Origin: Nageia nagi | Lineage: Eukaryota; Pinophyta | Direction of reading: 5' to 3' | Assembly (NCBI GenBank): GCA_050084985.1 | Contig: JBITNC010000002.1 | Coordinates: 27,962,001 to 28,026,000 of the forward strand | DNA length: 64,000 nt | In this document: one piece after another, positions 7,611 to 20,429 of the stretch | Layout of the letters: the number at the start of each line of letters is the position of its first letter | Position numbering within the stretch: the stretch's first letter is position 1 | The notes under the pieces: generated by a model | The model's database searches: none | The model's input: the letters and a program-made list of their open reading frames with translations, nothing else | Told to the model about the DNA's origin: nothing | Translations under genes and position numbers: made by a program

Positions 7611-10139
7611 GAACTCCTCTTTTTCATCTTCATTTTCCTTCTTAAAGGTGCAAAAATCCTGAATTTGTAAAATTTTAACTTTCTTATTTATTGTAGCATT
7701 AACTAGTCCTCAAGCCTCCCCGCACAAAAGAAATATAAACATTCAAAACTTGTCCAAAATTGTACAACCTCTCATTTTCATGGATCAATTAGATGCTCTT
7801 GAAGGAAGAGAGAGAGAGAGATGGATGATATTAAGTTTCATAAGAAAAAGATAGTGAGAGCATAAATTTTGAAATATCCATATATAAAATGAACAAAACA
7901 AATTCAAATTTATATTCTTAAAATTATTTAAATGCTATCTATTTTAAATTTGAATTTAATTGATATTAAATGTGAATAGGAAAAAAAGAAAAAAAATATT
8001 CTAAAAATTAATTTTGAAAATGCCAATTTCCATTTATAAATCAAATTAAATTAATAATTAATTAATAAAAAAAAATTCTGAAAAAATATAAAAAATTAAA
8101 ATAATATTTGAAATCAACATAAGTTAAAATAACAATTAAATTGACAAATAGATGAACAGTTTCTTACCAAATTCTTCTTTTAAAGGTATGTCAATTATCA
8201 AACTTGGAAACAAAATATTATAAATTCAAATATTTTCAAGATTCCATGCTATGTTAAAAAATAATTTGTTCATAAAGTATAGCCATAGACAATCCAAAGG
8301 ATGATGTGGAAACGCAAATTATTTTAAAGGCAACACAAATTGTGGACCAATAATGAGGCTAAACTTACTGCTCTATCAAATCAAATGTCTTTTATTTAGG
8401 TCAATTGATGTCTTAGTGTCAAAAGTTGGTGGTGTCAAATGTCTAATCTTGTCATCCTTTATTGGGATACAACCAACAAGACAATGGTGGTTCGTTTACA
8501 TTCCTTTTGTCAAATGTTTAAGTGGCTTCTCTCCACCAAACCAGTCAAGGAAACTGTCACATTTTCACATCAATTTTTTCTTTTAGAGGGGTTGCATTAA
8601 TTATTTATAAAATTAAGGAGGTTTGGTTGGTTTTTCGTTATTCATATTGTTTCAGTTGATAGTAATACAGAATTTCAAGATGTAGATTATAGTTTTATAA
8701 GATTGAGATTAAAAAAAGATGGAGATTTTTTGTACAATACTAATTGTTAAAATAATTAAGATGGAGATTGTTATATGATATTAATGGTTAAAATAGTTAT
8801 TAGTTTATTTATAATTATTTATTAAAATGAGAAGTCTTTATCAATTTTATCATAAAACTATCAAATCAGGTAAAATTTTTATTAAATTTATCATGAAATT
8901 ATCAAATTAAAATGAAGATTGATCATGATGAACATTAAAGAATTAAAAAAACTGATTACAAAATATATTAATTATAAAAATTTAGTAACTTTTAAAGAAT
9001 AGATAAAAGGATTGAAATTTTAATGTTTTACTTTTAATATTAAACTTTTCATCAAAAAAATTAATAAAGTATTCTAAATATATTTAACATTTATTTCCAA
9101 TAATATGAATTCATTGTATAATATTTACATTGTCATGAATATAACTCACCATTCATGAATATTTACCATTCATAACTCTTAGATAAATAAATCATACTAT
9201 ATTAAATAGTTAAATATGTATTTTTAATGTAAACATGATATAAATTTATTTTAATATCATTCAAATGATTTACTAATTAAATATGAATTGATAAAATAAA
9301 TAATTTTTATATTAAAAATTTCAATTCAAATCTTAAACCTTTAAAAAAGTTAAATATCTTCCTTCAAAATTAAATAAAATTTAGAGAAAATATTCAAAAT
9401 ATCTCTATAATTTCACACAATATCAAAAATACTTTATACATACATGTGTTGACCTTGTTGCGACATGTGTCCCGTGTTCCATTCCTAGTACAAGACAAAC
9501 ATACTATGTACTAGCCTACTGCAAGCTGTGTGTCCCATAGATTAGTTGGTCTTCAGTGGATGTTAATATAATTTACCTTTACCTTTCTACTTAAATAGTA
9601 TATATATAGCGTAATAAAGGTTTTCATATTCTATATTTATTTATGTATTTGTTTTAATTTTTATGTCTAAGAGATATTTACAATATTTCAAAAAAAAGTA
9701 GGGGTATTTTTGATATTATGTAAAATTATAATGAAATACTTGTAATTTTTATAATATTGAGTTGATCATGTGTTAACCTTGCTACGACTTGTGTCCTATG
9801 TTCGATTCCCACTACAAGACATAGACCCTTATACTTCTTTTTTCCTTTCAATATTAAATTTAAATCTTAAAAAAATAAATATATTTTTTCAACATTAAAC
9901 ATCTAAAAAAATATTGAATTTTAAAATATTAGATCAAGAGGAAGTTGGCAGAGCCTAGAGCCAAGTGAGTCATATCTTTACATGTCTAAGTTCCTCCTGA
10001 ATATCATTTTAGACTATCATCTCTTGAAGATTATGTGAAATCATTTTGGATTATCATGTTTTCTAATCCCTCATTAATCCACCTTAGGCAAATTTATTGC
10101 TCTTTTTAACATGTCCTCCATCCTCGATTGAGCATCTTT
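7611..10139. other. AT-rich intergenic DNA, no gene
   Basis: Very AT-rich with long A and T runs and a short GA microsatellite near 7807-7823. No frame here shows a recognisable domain. The small frame at 8353-8586 has no family features. The only structured part is a repeated about 58-bp segment at 9443 and 9768, listed separately. Confidence 0.6.
9443..9825 (+). repeat. Two direct copies of a 58-bp segment, second with B-box-like core
   Basis: Copy 1 is 9443-9500 and copy 2 is 9768-9825. Both read CATGTGTT(G/A)ACCTTG...CGAC.TGTGTCC and end in TACAAGACA. Copy 2 contains GTTCGATTCCC, which fits a tRNA-type polymerase III B box; copy 1 has GTTCCATTCC. An inverted about 35-bp AT-rich match (around 9400-9437 and 9695-9735) accompanies them. 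They could be pieces of a SINE or another small repeat; I cannot name a family. Confidence 0.4.
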
Positions 10140-10446
10140 TGATGAGCTTGCAAGTACAAGAAATGGAAATTGCTCCACCCGCAAGCAAGCAACCTAGGAA
10201 GTTCATTCCCAAGGTGTATCATGAGGTGATATCATTATTCCTAATATTACCATTTTGTTATAAGATTTAATAGGGCTTGTTCTTAGTTTGAAAATCAAAC
10301 AGTCATTGGATACTTCCTTATAAGTATCTCCTATGATTCAGTTCTTCAAACTTAGATTCAAAATTACTAGAACCCATATGGAATTTTAGTAAAGCAAGTG
10401 TAAAACCTCACCAAAGGATTTTTTCTTTTTTATTTTTTCGACCCAG

Positions 10447-10910
10447 ATAATGTCCAGCAAGTTCTGAGCAAAGGTCCTTGCTATGTGCATAACACATTAC
10501 TCATTTGTCAACCTTGGGATAAATATTTCTCTATTTCCAATGATGTTTCACTCACAGTCCCTATGTGGGTTAATTTTCCTAGTCTCTCGCTAGCCCTTTG
10601 GTCCTTCATGTGTAGCCTAGATAATCTTATCGATGCCTTTGTCTATGAGGAACCCTTAAGGTTTTATTCAACTCAACCCAATCATCTAATTTATGTCAAA
10701 GTTGACATGCCTCAAAACCTAAGAGATTTCATTGATATCCAAGTAGGAGATACTATTATCCATCAACAGGTGGCGTATGTTAACTTATCAAACACATTTT
10801 ATAAATGCCAATCATTTGGCCATAAAATCAAAGACTGCCCTCTCATGGTAGATAAGTTTAAAGCTAAAGGGGCGATAACTCCTACACCTACCTCGAACAC
10901 CCTACCCTAG
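10447..10910 (+). pseudogene. LINE ORF1 fragment (DUF4283 / zinc knuckle)
   Basis: The frame reads VLSKGPCYVHNTLLICQPWD, then VDMPQNLRDFIDIQVGD and finally FYKCQSFGHKIKDCP. This is the order of the DUF4283 domain followed by a CCHC-type knuckle in plant L1 ORF1 proteins, which bind the element RNA. The first cysteine of the knuckle appears lost. The frame runs into a stop at 10908-10910. An upstream ATG near 10163 (MEIAPPASKQPRKF) may be the original start, now in a different frame. Confidence 0.7.
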
Positions 10911-11299
10911 AATGATCATGTTGGTCAAGAAGAATGGACCACTATGAATCATAGAAAAGGTAAGGGTGGAAAAGCACCTCATATAAATCAGACTTCTTTC
11001 AATTATCCCCAAGCAGAAGCTATTAAGCCCATATCATAAATGCAAGTTCCCACTAAGACCCTTGTGTAAACTCCTATAAAATAGGTAACTTGTGTGGGTG
11101 AAGTTGGTATCTCATCTATCTTTAGAGTTATTCAAAAGCTCAAAGCTACAGAAGGTGCTCAATCTCGAGGTTAGAGGTCCCATAGCCTGCTCGAGCTTAC
11201 CCTAGTTTACCTTTTGAGAAACATTGGTAAATAATTTTTTTAAAAAAGATAGCTTTGTTAGTAATTCATTCTTACAACTCTCCATTATGGAAGACTCTA

Positions 11300-14200
11300 A
11301 CAATATCAAAGGAGGTATCTCCTTGATCATTATGGATGATTTTTTTTATCTTGTAATGTCATAGGGATGACATACCTAGTTCGAAGATACCTGGTCTGAA
11401 ATAAATTGGATTTTTATTTTTCTCAATACAGTTTTCCAGATTTTATTTTTTTACAAGAAGTAAAAGTTATTGACTTCCAACTAGAGTGTGCATGCTCACT
11501 TAACTAGACTGGAAGCCAAATATTCTCTACCAGCATTCACAAGTAGTAGATAGTTGTCACTTCATTGCTCAGATGAAAGGTAATATTATTGATTGGGTAG
11601 TGGACCCTTTAAATCAAACAATATGGGTTTTGTTAAAAGTTTATGGAATGTCTTTTGGTATTATCAATATTTGTGTTGCTAATAATATCAAGGAAATATG
11701 TGCACTTTGAAGGTTGTGCACTTTGAAGGTGGTGCACTTTATCTTTACATGCAATGGTATGGATCATATATGGGGATTTCAATATGATTGAGAAAGCTTC
11801 AAATAAAGTAGATGGCATTCCTAACCAATGGGCCATTGGAGAATGAGAAGATTGGTTTTTTATGAAGAATAAGCTTGGGTTTTCAAATCTTAATTCTTAT
11901 TTTTCTTTTATTGAATTTCCTAAAAGCATTTGGTACACTTGGTCAAATTTTCAAGTTGGCCATGTAATAATTTTAAAAATATTGGATTGAGTTATGCTCT
12001 TTGAACACAAAAAAAAAAAATATTTGTATAGGAGGTTTCATTCAATACCTATGGTTGAGTCCATTCCTAGCACAACAACCTCATACCATACCCCTTTTAT
12101 GTTCAAAGTGCTTAATTATGCCCTACCACAATAATATTTTAAGTTTCAATTTTTTTTGAACACCTCCTTTTTACATCATAAGTCTATGATAAACCATATT
12201 CACCAAGTCTAGAATTTGGTTCCTAGGCCTTTGGGTGGAACAATGTCATTACCTATACTATAATTTTGCTTTGTAACTTGAGGGAAAAAATTGTTTAGAT
12301 TCATAGGCATTCTATGCTCTCCCTCATAAATGAGCTCTCCCTTTCTTGTGTTCATCTTGAGACCAACCCTCATAATTAGACTCTTGAAGATCAAGCAACT
12401 AAGATTCACCAGGAACTTAATATTGTAAAATTATATGAGGCAAAGGGAACATAAATTAAATCCTTATTGCATTGGATTAAGATTGGAGATAGAGTCATAA
12501 AATATTTTTTTCAAAAGCTCGGGCCAACAAGATAGTCCACTCAATTTAAGGCCATTCAAAAAAATAGAATTAGACTCACTTCTCTAACAAAGATTGCAAA
12601 TATTTTTACAAGATACTACACTCAGGTCTTTGTTGCTCAACCATTCATAGATGAAAGAGACAAGGCCCTTCAATCTTGCTTGGATGTGATTCCTATTAAG
12701 ATTTTCTTCTTAGCAAGTTGAATGTAAAAAGTTTTTTTTAGTGCAAGATTTGGCAAATATGCTAGCATAAATGGCTAATGAAAAAGCCCCAAGATTAGAT
12801 GGATTCCCAATGAATTCTATAAGGCCTACTAAGATTTCATTGAAAGTGATCTTCATAAGGTGTATCTTGAAGCTTTACAATCTATCTCCCTTGGAGCAAT
12901 TATACAAAAAGGTAAAATTATGTCCATTTCCAAGTAAGGGGATCTAGAAATCATCACAAATTGGAGACCCATCACTTTTCTTGATATCAGTTACAAGATG
13001 ATTCCTAAGGATTTGGCTCTTTGCCTTATGCCTTTACTACCTATGCTTTTCATACCAGAGAAGACAAGATTTATCCAAGGGTGATATATTTTTGACAATG
13101 TTTTGGCTATCTAGGAAGGTATGGTATGGGTTAATATGTTAGACCAATATACTTTGTTCATCAAGATTGATTTTTAAAAAGCTTATGATATAATTGAGTG
13201 GTTATTTATTATTTCTATGCTCCACGCTCTAAGATTTGACCCTCAATTTGTGCAACTTGTTAAGATTTTATTTCAAGATGCTTCAATAGTTCTATCTTTG
13301 AAAAATTCACAAACTTAGGTAATTGGGATTTTTAGATTAGTTAGGCAAGGCTTCCCATTGGCTCCCTCTTTGTATATTTTAGCAATAGAGGATTTTGTAT
13401 ACCCACTAGCTTCTCGAGTCTTAACTTGAAGTCTTCATGTTATCTCTCTTCCTAAAAACCAAGGTCAACTCATTAATGGAAATTTTGTAGATGATTCATT
13501 TCTCACTATTCAAGAAGATGAATAGTCTCTCTTGGAGGCTCTAAATTATTTGGACATCTTTTATAAAGAATCAAGCTTAAGCATTCAATGGAGGAAAACT
13601 TCATGTTATAGGAAGTCTCCACTCCCAAAGTCCCCTTGGTTGGAGCATTTCCAATTGTAATGGATTCAACTTGGTAAAATGATTGAATTCTTGGGTATCC
13701 CCTTACATTCCAAGGTTCTCCATCTTAATTATAAAAATATTTTGTTCATAAAGTTGAGAAAAAGTTATAGTATTGTACAAGTTCTAAAAAGATTTCCCTT
13801 GCTGAAAATTTCAAACTTGCTCGAAGGTATTAGCTTCTACTCATGTGTATTACTCTTTCTATTGTGTACCATCCCAAGCTTGTTATAAAAAGTTGGAGAA
13901 GCTTTTGAGGTATTTTTTATGGTCTACTATTGCAAATAGTAAGGGATTTCATATAGTAGCTTTGGAATTTTGTTGCCTCCCAAGAGGCTTTGATGGTATG
14001 GGTATGTTTGATTGTAAAAGCCAAGGTTTTCCTTTATGTGCTAAGTGGATTATTTGAGATTTAAAAGGCTCTAAATTCTGAAAAGTGTTACTTCATTTTT
14101 TCATATCTTATGGTCTCCCTCTCAATAAAAAAGCTTGGAGAGGTATGAACTTTCCCTCTTTGGTTCTTACCCAGATTTTGGTCAAAATTCCTAGTTTCTT

Positions 14201-15252
14201 TATGGTAAAAAGTATATTGAGAGCTTGGAAACAACTCACTCCATGGTTAAGATGGAAAGACAATGGATGCCATAAAGGCTTGTCCATAAATAATATTAAT
14301 TTACAGTAGTCTTTAATTTTAAAAATATATGGTACTCCTCTTGCTTTAGTTTAATGGATTCATGACCAAAAGTTTTTCAGAAGGGGTATTATTTCTATTG
14401 CAGACTTTTTATCTGAATTTGCAAGGGATTGGATTCCATGGGTTACTTTCAAAAGAATTTATAAATTGAGTAGTATGGACAAAGTAACATATAATGTTAT
14501 CATTGAGATTACTCCTTTTTCTATGTGGTACAAAATTGGTGATCAATCTTAGAAACCTTAGTGATAGAATGGGTTTGGCATGCTAGCATACCTTTGCTTA
14601 ATTACAAAGCTAAGCATGGTTATAATTGGCTAAATCTAGTCTTATTGATGGTTCCTTGGTTCATTGTTAAGTGGGATCTCATATCTACGAAATCTAGATG
14701 GAGAGCTAGGTTTTTATTTGTTTGGTCTGCCTATATTGAGCATAAGCAGGCTTTTTGCTTGGATGTATATCTATTATAGTCTTCCTCTTGGGGATACGTT
14801 GAAGCATTTGATCTTCTAGACCCTAGATGTGCTTTTTGCAATGAAGAAGAGTCTTATCTCCATGGTTTTTGGTTTTTAAATGAGCCAAAGTGGTTTGGGA
14901 CTAGCTTGGATCCTTTTTTTCTCCTTACATGGTAAGTAGTTTTTCATGGCAACATGCGCTATTGGGTGATAGTTTCACCATAACTCTCCCCTTACATGCA
15001 GTTTGGCATATTTTTAGAATCAGTCTTATGTTTCATATTTGGAAGGTTAAAAATAGAATTGCTTTCAAACAACATGAGCCATTTGTTGATTTTACTCTTA
15101 TTGACAAGATAGAAGTGTTTCTTGATACCTGGTTACAAATCCTCAACCAAGTGACTAAAGTGGAGATGGAGCAACAACACCTGCAAGCATTACTAGACCA
15201 TTGGGATAATGCACCTTGCTTAGTTAGTCATGTGCCTCATGATTCCTTGTAG
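11300..15252 (+). pseudogene. LINE ORF2 remains (endonuclease, reverse transcriptase)
   Basis: Broken pieces of an L1 ORF2. Visible RT blocks: NEKAPRLDGFP near 12780 (usual NDKAPGPDGF), FIKIDF-stop-KAYD near 13160 (first catalytic Asp), RQGFPLAPSLYILAIE near 13340, and FVDDSFL near 13485 (the [FA]-x-DD block). Downstream, LPRGFDGMGMFDC (13975), CAFCNEEESYLHGFW (about 14830) and the frame 14929-15252 match the C-terminal and zf-RVT parts. Several frame changes and stops separate these pieces, so no active protein can be made. Confidence 0.72.
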
Positions 15253-16149
15253 TATGATTAATCCTAGTCCCACTCCCAGTCAAGGTCTCTCTGGTGGCCC
15301 TCATCGCGAGTGCACTCCCAATCTGGTGGTGGTTAACACTGGTTGCATTTATCTCCAATGTGGAGAGGATCTCCAGTTTGGAAGTGGTTTCTAGACCTTG
15401 GTGTTAGTTATTCTAAAAGATAGAGTGGATAGAACTCCCCCTAATCCATTGGATCCTCAAGTGGGGTGGAGTGCTCATATTATTAATGATACTCTAATTA
15501 ATGTAGACGAGTGGAATGCACAACCTACTCACTTATCCCTTGTACAAGGGTGGGGCGATGATGTGCCTAAAGTTAATGTAGACATTAACATAGATGTGGG
15601 TGGCAATGTTGGTTCGAATGTACAATCGATTGCTTCCAATGAGTTGGATAGCCTCGTTGGGGTGTCTAAGTCACCTCGTGATGCCAGTTAGGCCCTCTCT
15701 TTTCTTTATTGCAATCATGTTATTGGTCCTTGATTTAATATTTTGAAAATTGTCCTTTTTAATGATTAAGATATGCATGTTGTGCCAACTATCCTAATCT
15801 ATCATTAGGATTAGAATAAACTCTTTATGATCTGTATTTTCTACCACCTACAATTTTATTATCTATTAAAACTCTTTATTAAACTACTTTTTTCATATTA
15901 AAAAAATGAATGATTTGATATTAAGTGTAATATCATTTGTGAAATGTGCAATGAAAACTCTCCGAATAAGTATATAAGGAACCAATAAATACTTAACGAA
16001 GAAAACATATACCCACAACCTTTTTCATGGAGTTTAATTTGATGTCTAACTAATACCCAATAAAAATTCAGAAAAACTATTAGCTTCAAACACCCACAAA
16101 TATATTCTATCCACTTAAAGACATAGATGTTCAGCAAGCAAATATTTTC

Positions 16150-16796
16150 AAGCAAATCTTGGTGTAATCTATGATGTTATTCGGCAATTAGGATGGCATT
16201 GCATCAGAACACAAAACGTTGTTGTCCCAATCATTTCCTTTCCTTTTGACCAATTGCAGACCTTATAGACAATCAACGTACAGCAGTGTGATGACAGCAG
16301 TAGTATATTAGGTTTAGGAAGCCGTTTAGCCATTGGCTACCATTTAATGCATGTGTTCTTTGTAGAATTAGGAATCCTGTAATGGTGTGTGGGTGTGAGA
16401 TAATGAGAGTACGAGGAGCTGAGGAGGCAAGAAGGGACAGTTTTGGGAAGGGAGGTCGAGCAAAAGGAGACCACACTGTCAGTATTGCACGGCCATTGGA
16501 GAAAGATAGCCTGGTGGATTGCTTCAATATATCCCCCTCACACATTACCACCCACCACCACCACCAATTGAAAGTAGAGGAATCATAAAAGAAATAGTGG
16601 GTCCTCAGAACAAGAAGAAGAAGATGATATGCAAGGCCATTTGAAGTAACTTGTTTAGGATTGGCCCTTTGTAATTTGATATAGCCTTCTGTGTGTTTGT
16701 TGGTATAATGTGTTGATGATCTACACTGTGTTTTTGTAAATCATAGGGACCTTATTTATTGGGTAGGGACATAGAAAGGCCTAGTAGTGGATCAGA
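16150..16796 (+). promoter_or_regulatory. 5' flank / probable 5' UTR of the RSS3-like gene
   Basis: This stretch precedes the start codon at 16797. It includes a CCA microsatellite at 16547-16564 and purine-rich AAGAAGAAGAAGATG near 16613. An upstream frame at 16382-16588 would encode 68 residues with no recognisable domain. No convincing TATA box was seen, and the transcription start and any 5' UTR intron cannot be placed from sequence alone. Confidence 0.4.
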
Positions 16797-18969
16797 ATGG
16801 ATGGAGGGGGATTGCCTATGGTCAACTATCTTCTGCAGCATACTTTGAGGAGTTTGTGCTTTGATTCACAGTGGGTTTATGGAGTGTTTTGGAGGATCTT
16901 ACCTAGGAATTACCCACCTCCAAAGTCAGTTTTTGTGAATCCTTGTTTCTCTTCATCCTGGAAGTAGTTGTTTTTTTCTTTCTTTTTTCAGGTCACTGTT
17001 TTCAATGAAGAATAGTACAAGATGATCAATGGCTAAAGCTGCAAGTGTGTCTCCATGTCCATGTGCAGGTGGGATACAGAAGGAGGCATTTTGGATAGGT
17101 CCAAGGGGAACAAGAGAAACTGGTAGGATTGATGAGTTCATCCCAGAAGTTGAGAATACAAGTTTAGAAGAACCCATCTTACCTTGTACAATAAGTCTAC
17201 TATAATCATAGATTTCTTAGGAGCTTGATAGAGCCCTTGATAACATCCATATATCAAATGCATATAGAGTTTGCATATATTCAATGCATTTGCAATCTAT
17301 AATTTATACTGGATAACTTCTGCATTTTGTGCGTAAATCATATAGCTATGCCTTTGATTGGGATTGTATAAACTTGCAGGATTCTGGTGTGGGAGGATGG
17401 TTACTGTGACTTCTCTGGCTGTGCAAAGGCAGCCAACCATTGCTCCGCTTCTGCTGATGCAGCAGAAGAGGTGGTTGGGGAACCTTTCCAACCAGAGCTT
17501 TTCTTCAAGATGTCTCATGAAGTCTATAATTATGGAGAAGGGTAGGTCCTCGAAGAACTCGACAAGTCATCATGGTTAAGAAATGAACGTGTACAGTTTT
17601 CTTTATCTCAATAATTGGGTCTGAGATAAAGATAGGGTTTCTTTCCAGATTCTGACCTTAGCATGAACAGATTGATGGGAAAAGTGGCAGCAGATAACAG
17701 CCACAAATGGGTTTACAAGGAGCCTCCTGAGAATGACATGAGCTTTCTGTCCTCCTGGCATGGCTCTCTTGATCCTGTAAGAAAGAAAACTTCTCCACCA
17801 GAGGAACCATATTGCCTTTTTTATACGTTTCATTTTGGATTTCCTATATAGCAACCATAGAACTCATGGTTTGGCTTTTCCTCTTAATGCACAGCATCCA
17901 AGAACATGGGAAGCACAGTTCAAATCAGGCATCCAGGTAGGTGAAAATACAGATTCACACCCTTCTCCTTTCCAAGAAGATTCTTCATTCATAATACATC
18001 TTAACACTTCTTACAAGAAGCTCATTGTTTTAGTTGCTTGGTATATGACTTAGAAATGCTTAAGAAGCTTTGATTGAGCTCCTGACAATTGTTTTAACTT
18101 GCATTTCAGACCATTGCAGTTGTTGCGGTTAGAGAGGGCCTAATCCAGTTGGGCTCACTTCACAAGGTCTCCATCTTTATCTATACACTAAATTCCTCCA
18201 AAAAATGTCTAGATTCAATCTCAAACTAACAAGAATGGATCAATCTCCTTGTGTGCAGATTGTGGAGGATCTCAACTTTGTTATCTTCCTACAAAGAAAG
18301 TTCAACTACCTCCAAAGCATTCCAGGGGTGTTTGCCATGCACCCACCATCGTCCTTTGATCTAAAAAGAACTCCAAAACTCCCCTTATCCCAAGAACTCA
18401 ATCCATGGGACAATGGGAGTCACCATGGATGCAAAAGTACTTCACCCACAAAAGATCACACTCAGACTCAGTTTTCAGGCATGAAGAGGCCACCAGATCA
18501 GTTTATTGACATGACAAGAGTTCTCAAACACCAACGCTCAACTACCACTATTCCATTGATGCAGCCCTCCATGTCAAGCCTTCAGGCCTTATTATCCAAG
18601 CTTCCCTCTGTCACTTCTTCAGACTATCACCAACCAGCTACTTCCCATATCCCTCCTCTATTGTCTGTGTCTATCCCATTCAGGCCTCCAAGCAGTACAC
18701 ATCCATTGGACACATCAGAACCCTCCTTCCAAAAATCATGTCTAACACTCAACAGCACAGCAGATCCTTCCTCTCACAGCACAGACTTTGCGGACAGCAA
18801 GGTGACACTTCAGCAGGAGGCTACCTCTTCTGTGCCACGTCGTCCCATGAAAGAATGCGCAGAGCTCCATGGAGGCATATGTCCTAATTTCCAGGACTTT
18901 GAGGCCCATGGGGACTTAGAAAACAATGAGGACACTTATCATTCTCTATTCAACCAGATCATTAGTTAG
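16797..18969 (+). CDS. RSS3-like bHLH-MYC_N domain regulator (7 exons)
   Basis: The only intact host gene. Exons: 16797-16924, 17069-17122, 17380-17541, 17671-17776, 17895-17936, 18110-18166, 18259-18969; all six introns (92-257 bp) are GT-AG and phases agree, giving 419 residues. The ATG at 16797 follows an in-frame TAG at 16785. Residues from about 6 to 205 form the bHLH-MYC_N domain: LLQHTLRSLC, VFWRILPRNYPPPKW, WILVWEDGYCDF, ELFFKMSHEVYNYGEG, VAADNSHKWVYKEP, HPRTWEAQFKSGIQ, FNYLQSIPGVF. The rest is Ser/Pro-rich with SLQALLSKLPSV near 290. No basic helix-loop-helix follows, as in the RSS3-like branch. From the family: rice RSS3 is nuclear and bridges JAZ repressors and class-C bHLH factors in jasmonate response; this role here is inferred. 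Older annotations call relatives 'WNK-related', but no kinase domain is present. Confidence 0.9.
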
Positions 18970-20429
18970 ATCACTTGTTTAGATTGGTTATTTCTTATTA
19001 TAATTTTTTAAGCTACAACAATGTATGTATGATTATTTGGTATCCTGTGGATAAGCTTTAGAAACCACAGGCTATGATTTATTATTTTCCTTGTACTGTA
19101 ACAAGAATTCATGTCGTCCATTGACAACTTTGAATGGAGAGACATGAGAAGCAGAATTTCCATCTCGATGGTCTGTCTATTATCCTGATTATGAACATTA
19201 ATGAAAATTAAGAGAATCTACAAGCAAAATATGATTGCTATTGTCAAAGGTGAATTCATGTATTCATGCCAATAGAGTTTCAGAGAAGTCTCACCTGCTA
19301 TTTACTATAGATAAAATATTATTACTAGCTCTTATAAGAACAGAAAAGCCATTGTAGGGAATCCAACGTATAAAGTGTTGACTATGGCAACATATGGTGT
19401 CCACAACTGTACTGATATTCGAATTTATGTGTGTTCGGTTCATGGTTTCAAAGTTGGCATCATTGCTGGCAATAATATATCACCTCTCAACCGTTCAAAG
19501 ATAAGACAATTTTTAAATGCCTGAAATAATGGCATTCTCCTTCCCACATTGGGCGGTGCCTCTCTAAGTCGAGGGCATTTATGATAGTTTTAATTCATAG
19601 AGAAATATGGTTATTTTATTTGTTATTTTATGATACATGTTGATAGTATCTTTTTTTAATATATTTATTTATGAATATATAGAGAGATAGATAGATAAAT
19701 TGTACGTGTCTGTTTGATTTTTTGTTTTGTAAATTTGATTTAATTTATATTATATTTAAGTTTATATCTTAAAGGTATAGTAATAAATTTGAAAATATCA
19801 AATTTTTTTTATAAATAGTATATTATATTTGATAAATTTTGATAGGTCCTACAAACCATTGGGTTTAATGAAATTAAAATATATCATCCATTCATTCATT
19901 TATGTTAAATAGTTAAGTTTTATTAATTTGTTAATTTTTACATAATATATTCTAGTGAATTGGATTTGTGTGTATCATTTTTATTGAAAGAAATTATTTT
20001 TCCATGGTTTGAATTTTGCATCATGTGGCACTTAAATATTACAATATTTTCTCTTCCAATAGTTATAATAGTCAATTGCCTCCAATGCTAGCCTTTATTT
20101 TGTTTATAGGCTTGTAGATGAGAGTTTAATACTCTCTCTATCCATTTTAATGTAAACCATGGGAATCCATTTTGTTTGTTTGACTTATTATTTGACAATG
20201 AGTCCAAAATACTCAACCACCTTAAGGAGTGTATACAAACGATTTTCATTGTATTGTAACAATGATGCATTGAGCAATAAAAGGAAAGAGCTCTACAACT
20301 CCATTTCTTTTATGTTTCCATTTTTGGGTGTCTTTGTGTTAAGATATCACTCGAGAAGTTTGTATATTTGTTTTAAAGGAATATACAAGATGCATATATC
20401 TATTTTATGATATTTGAGCCCAATGTGTA
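18970..20429. other. 3' flank of the host gene and AT-rich intergenic DNA
   Basis: The region after the stop codon is presumably 3' UTR for a few hundred bases; no exact AATAAA signal was seen near the stop. Further on there are AT-rich runs and a short GATA microsatellite near 19680-19700. Short frames at 20088-20410 show no domain features. No RNA gene recognised. Confidence 0.5.

Larger units (their letters stand above)
10140..15906 (+). mobile_element. Decayed L1-type LINE retrotransposon
   Basis: A plus-strand non-LTR element with many stops and frameshifts. In order: an ORF1-like DUF4283 plus zinc-knuckle protein (10447-10910), an endonuclease-like stretch, RT blocks between about 12770 and 13510, and a zf-RVT-type region near 14820. 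The 3' end is taken at the short A run at 15900-15906 after an AT-rich tail. The 5' end is approximate. No LTRs and no clear target duplication were found, as expected for an old LINE copy. Confidence 0.78.

Noticed and set aside
7807-7823. GA microsatellite as a possible regulatory element
   Set aside because: Short simple repeat far from any gene; no reason to give it a role.
16382-16588. 68-residue frame upstream of the RSS3-like gene
   Set aside because: Could be an upstream frame in the 5' UTR, but no domain and no evidence that it is transcribed or translated; overlapped by an antisense frame of equal quality.
17603-17854. Antisense 83-residue frame across exon 4 of the host gene
   Set aside because: Shadow of the real exon on the opposite strand.
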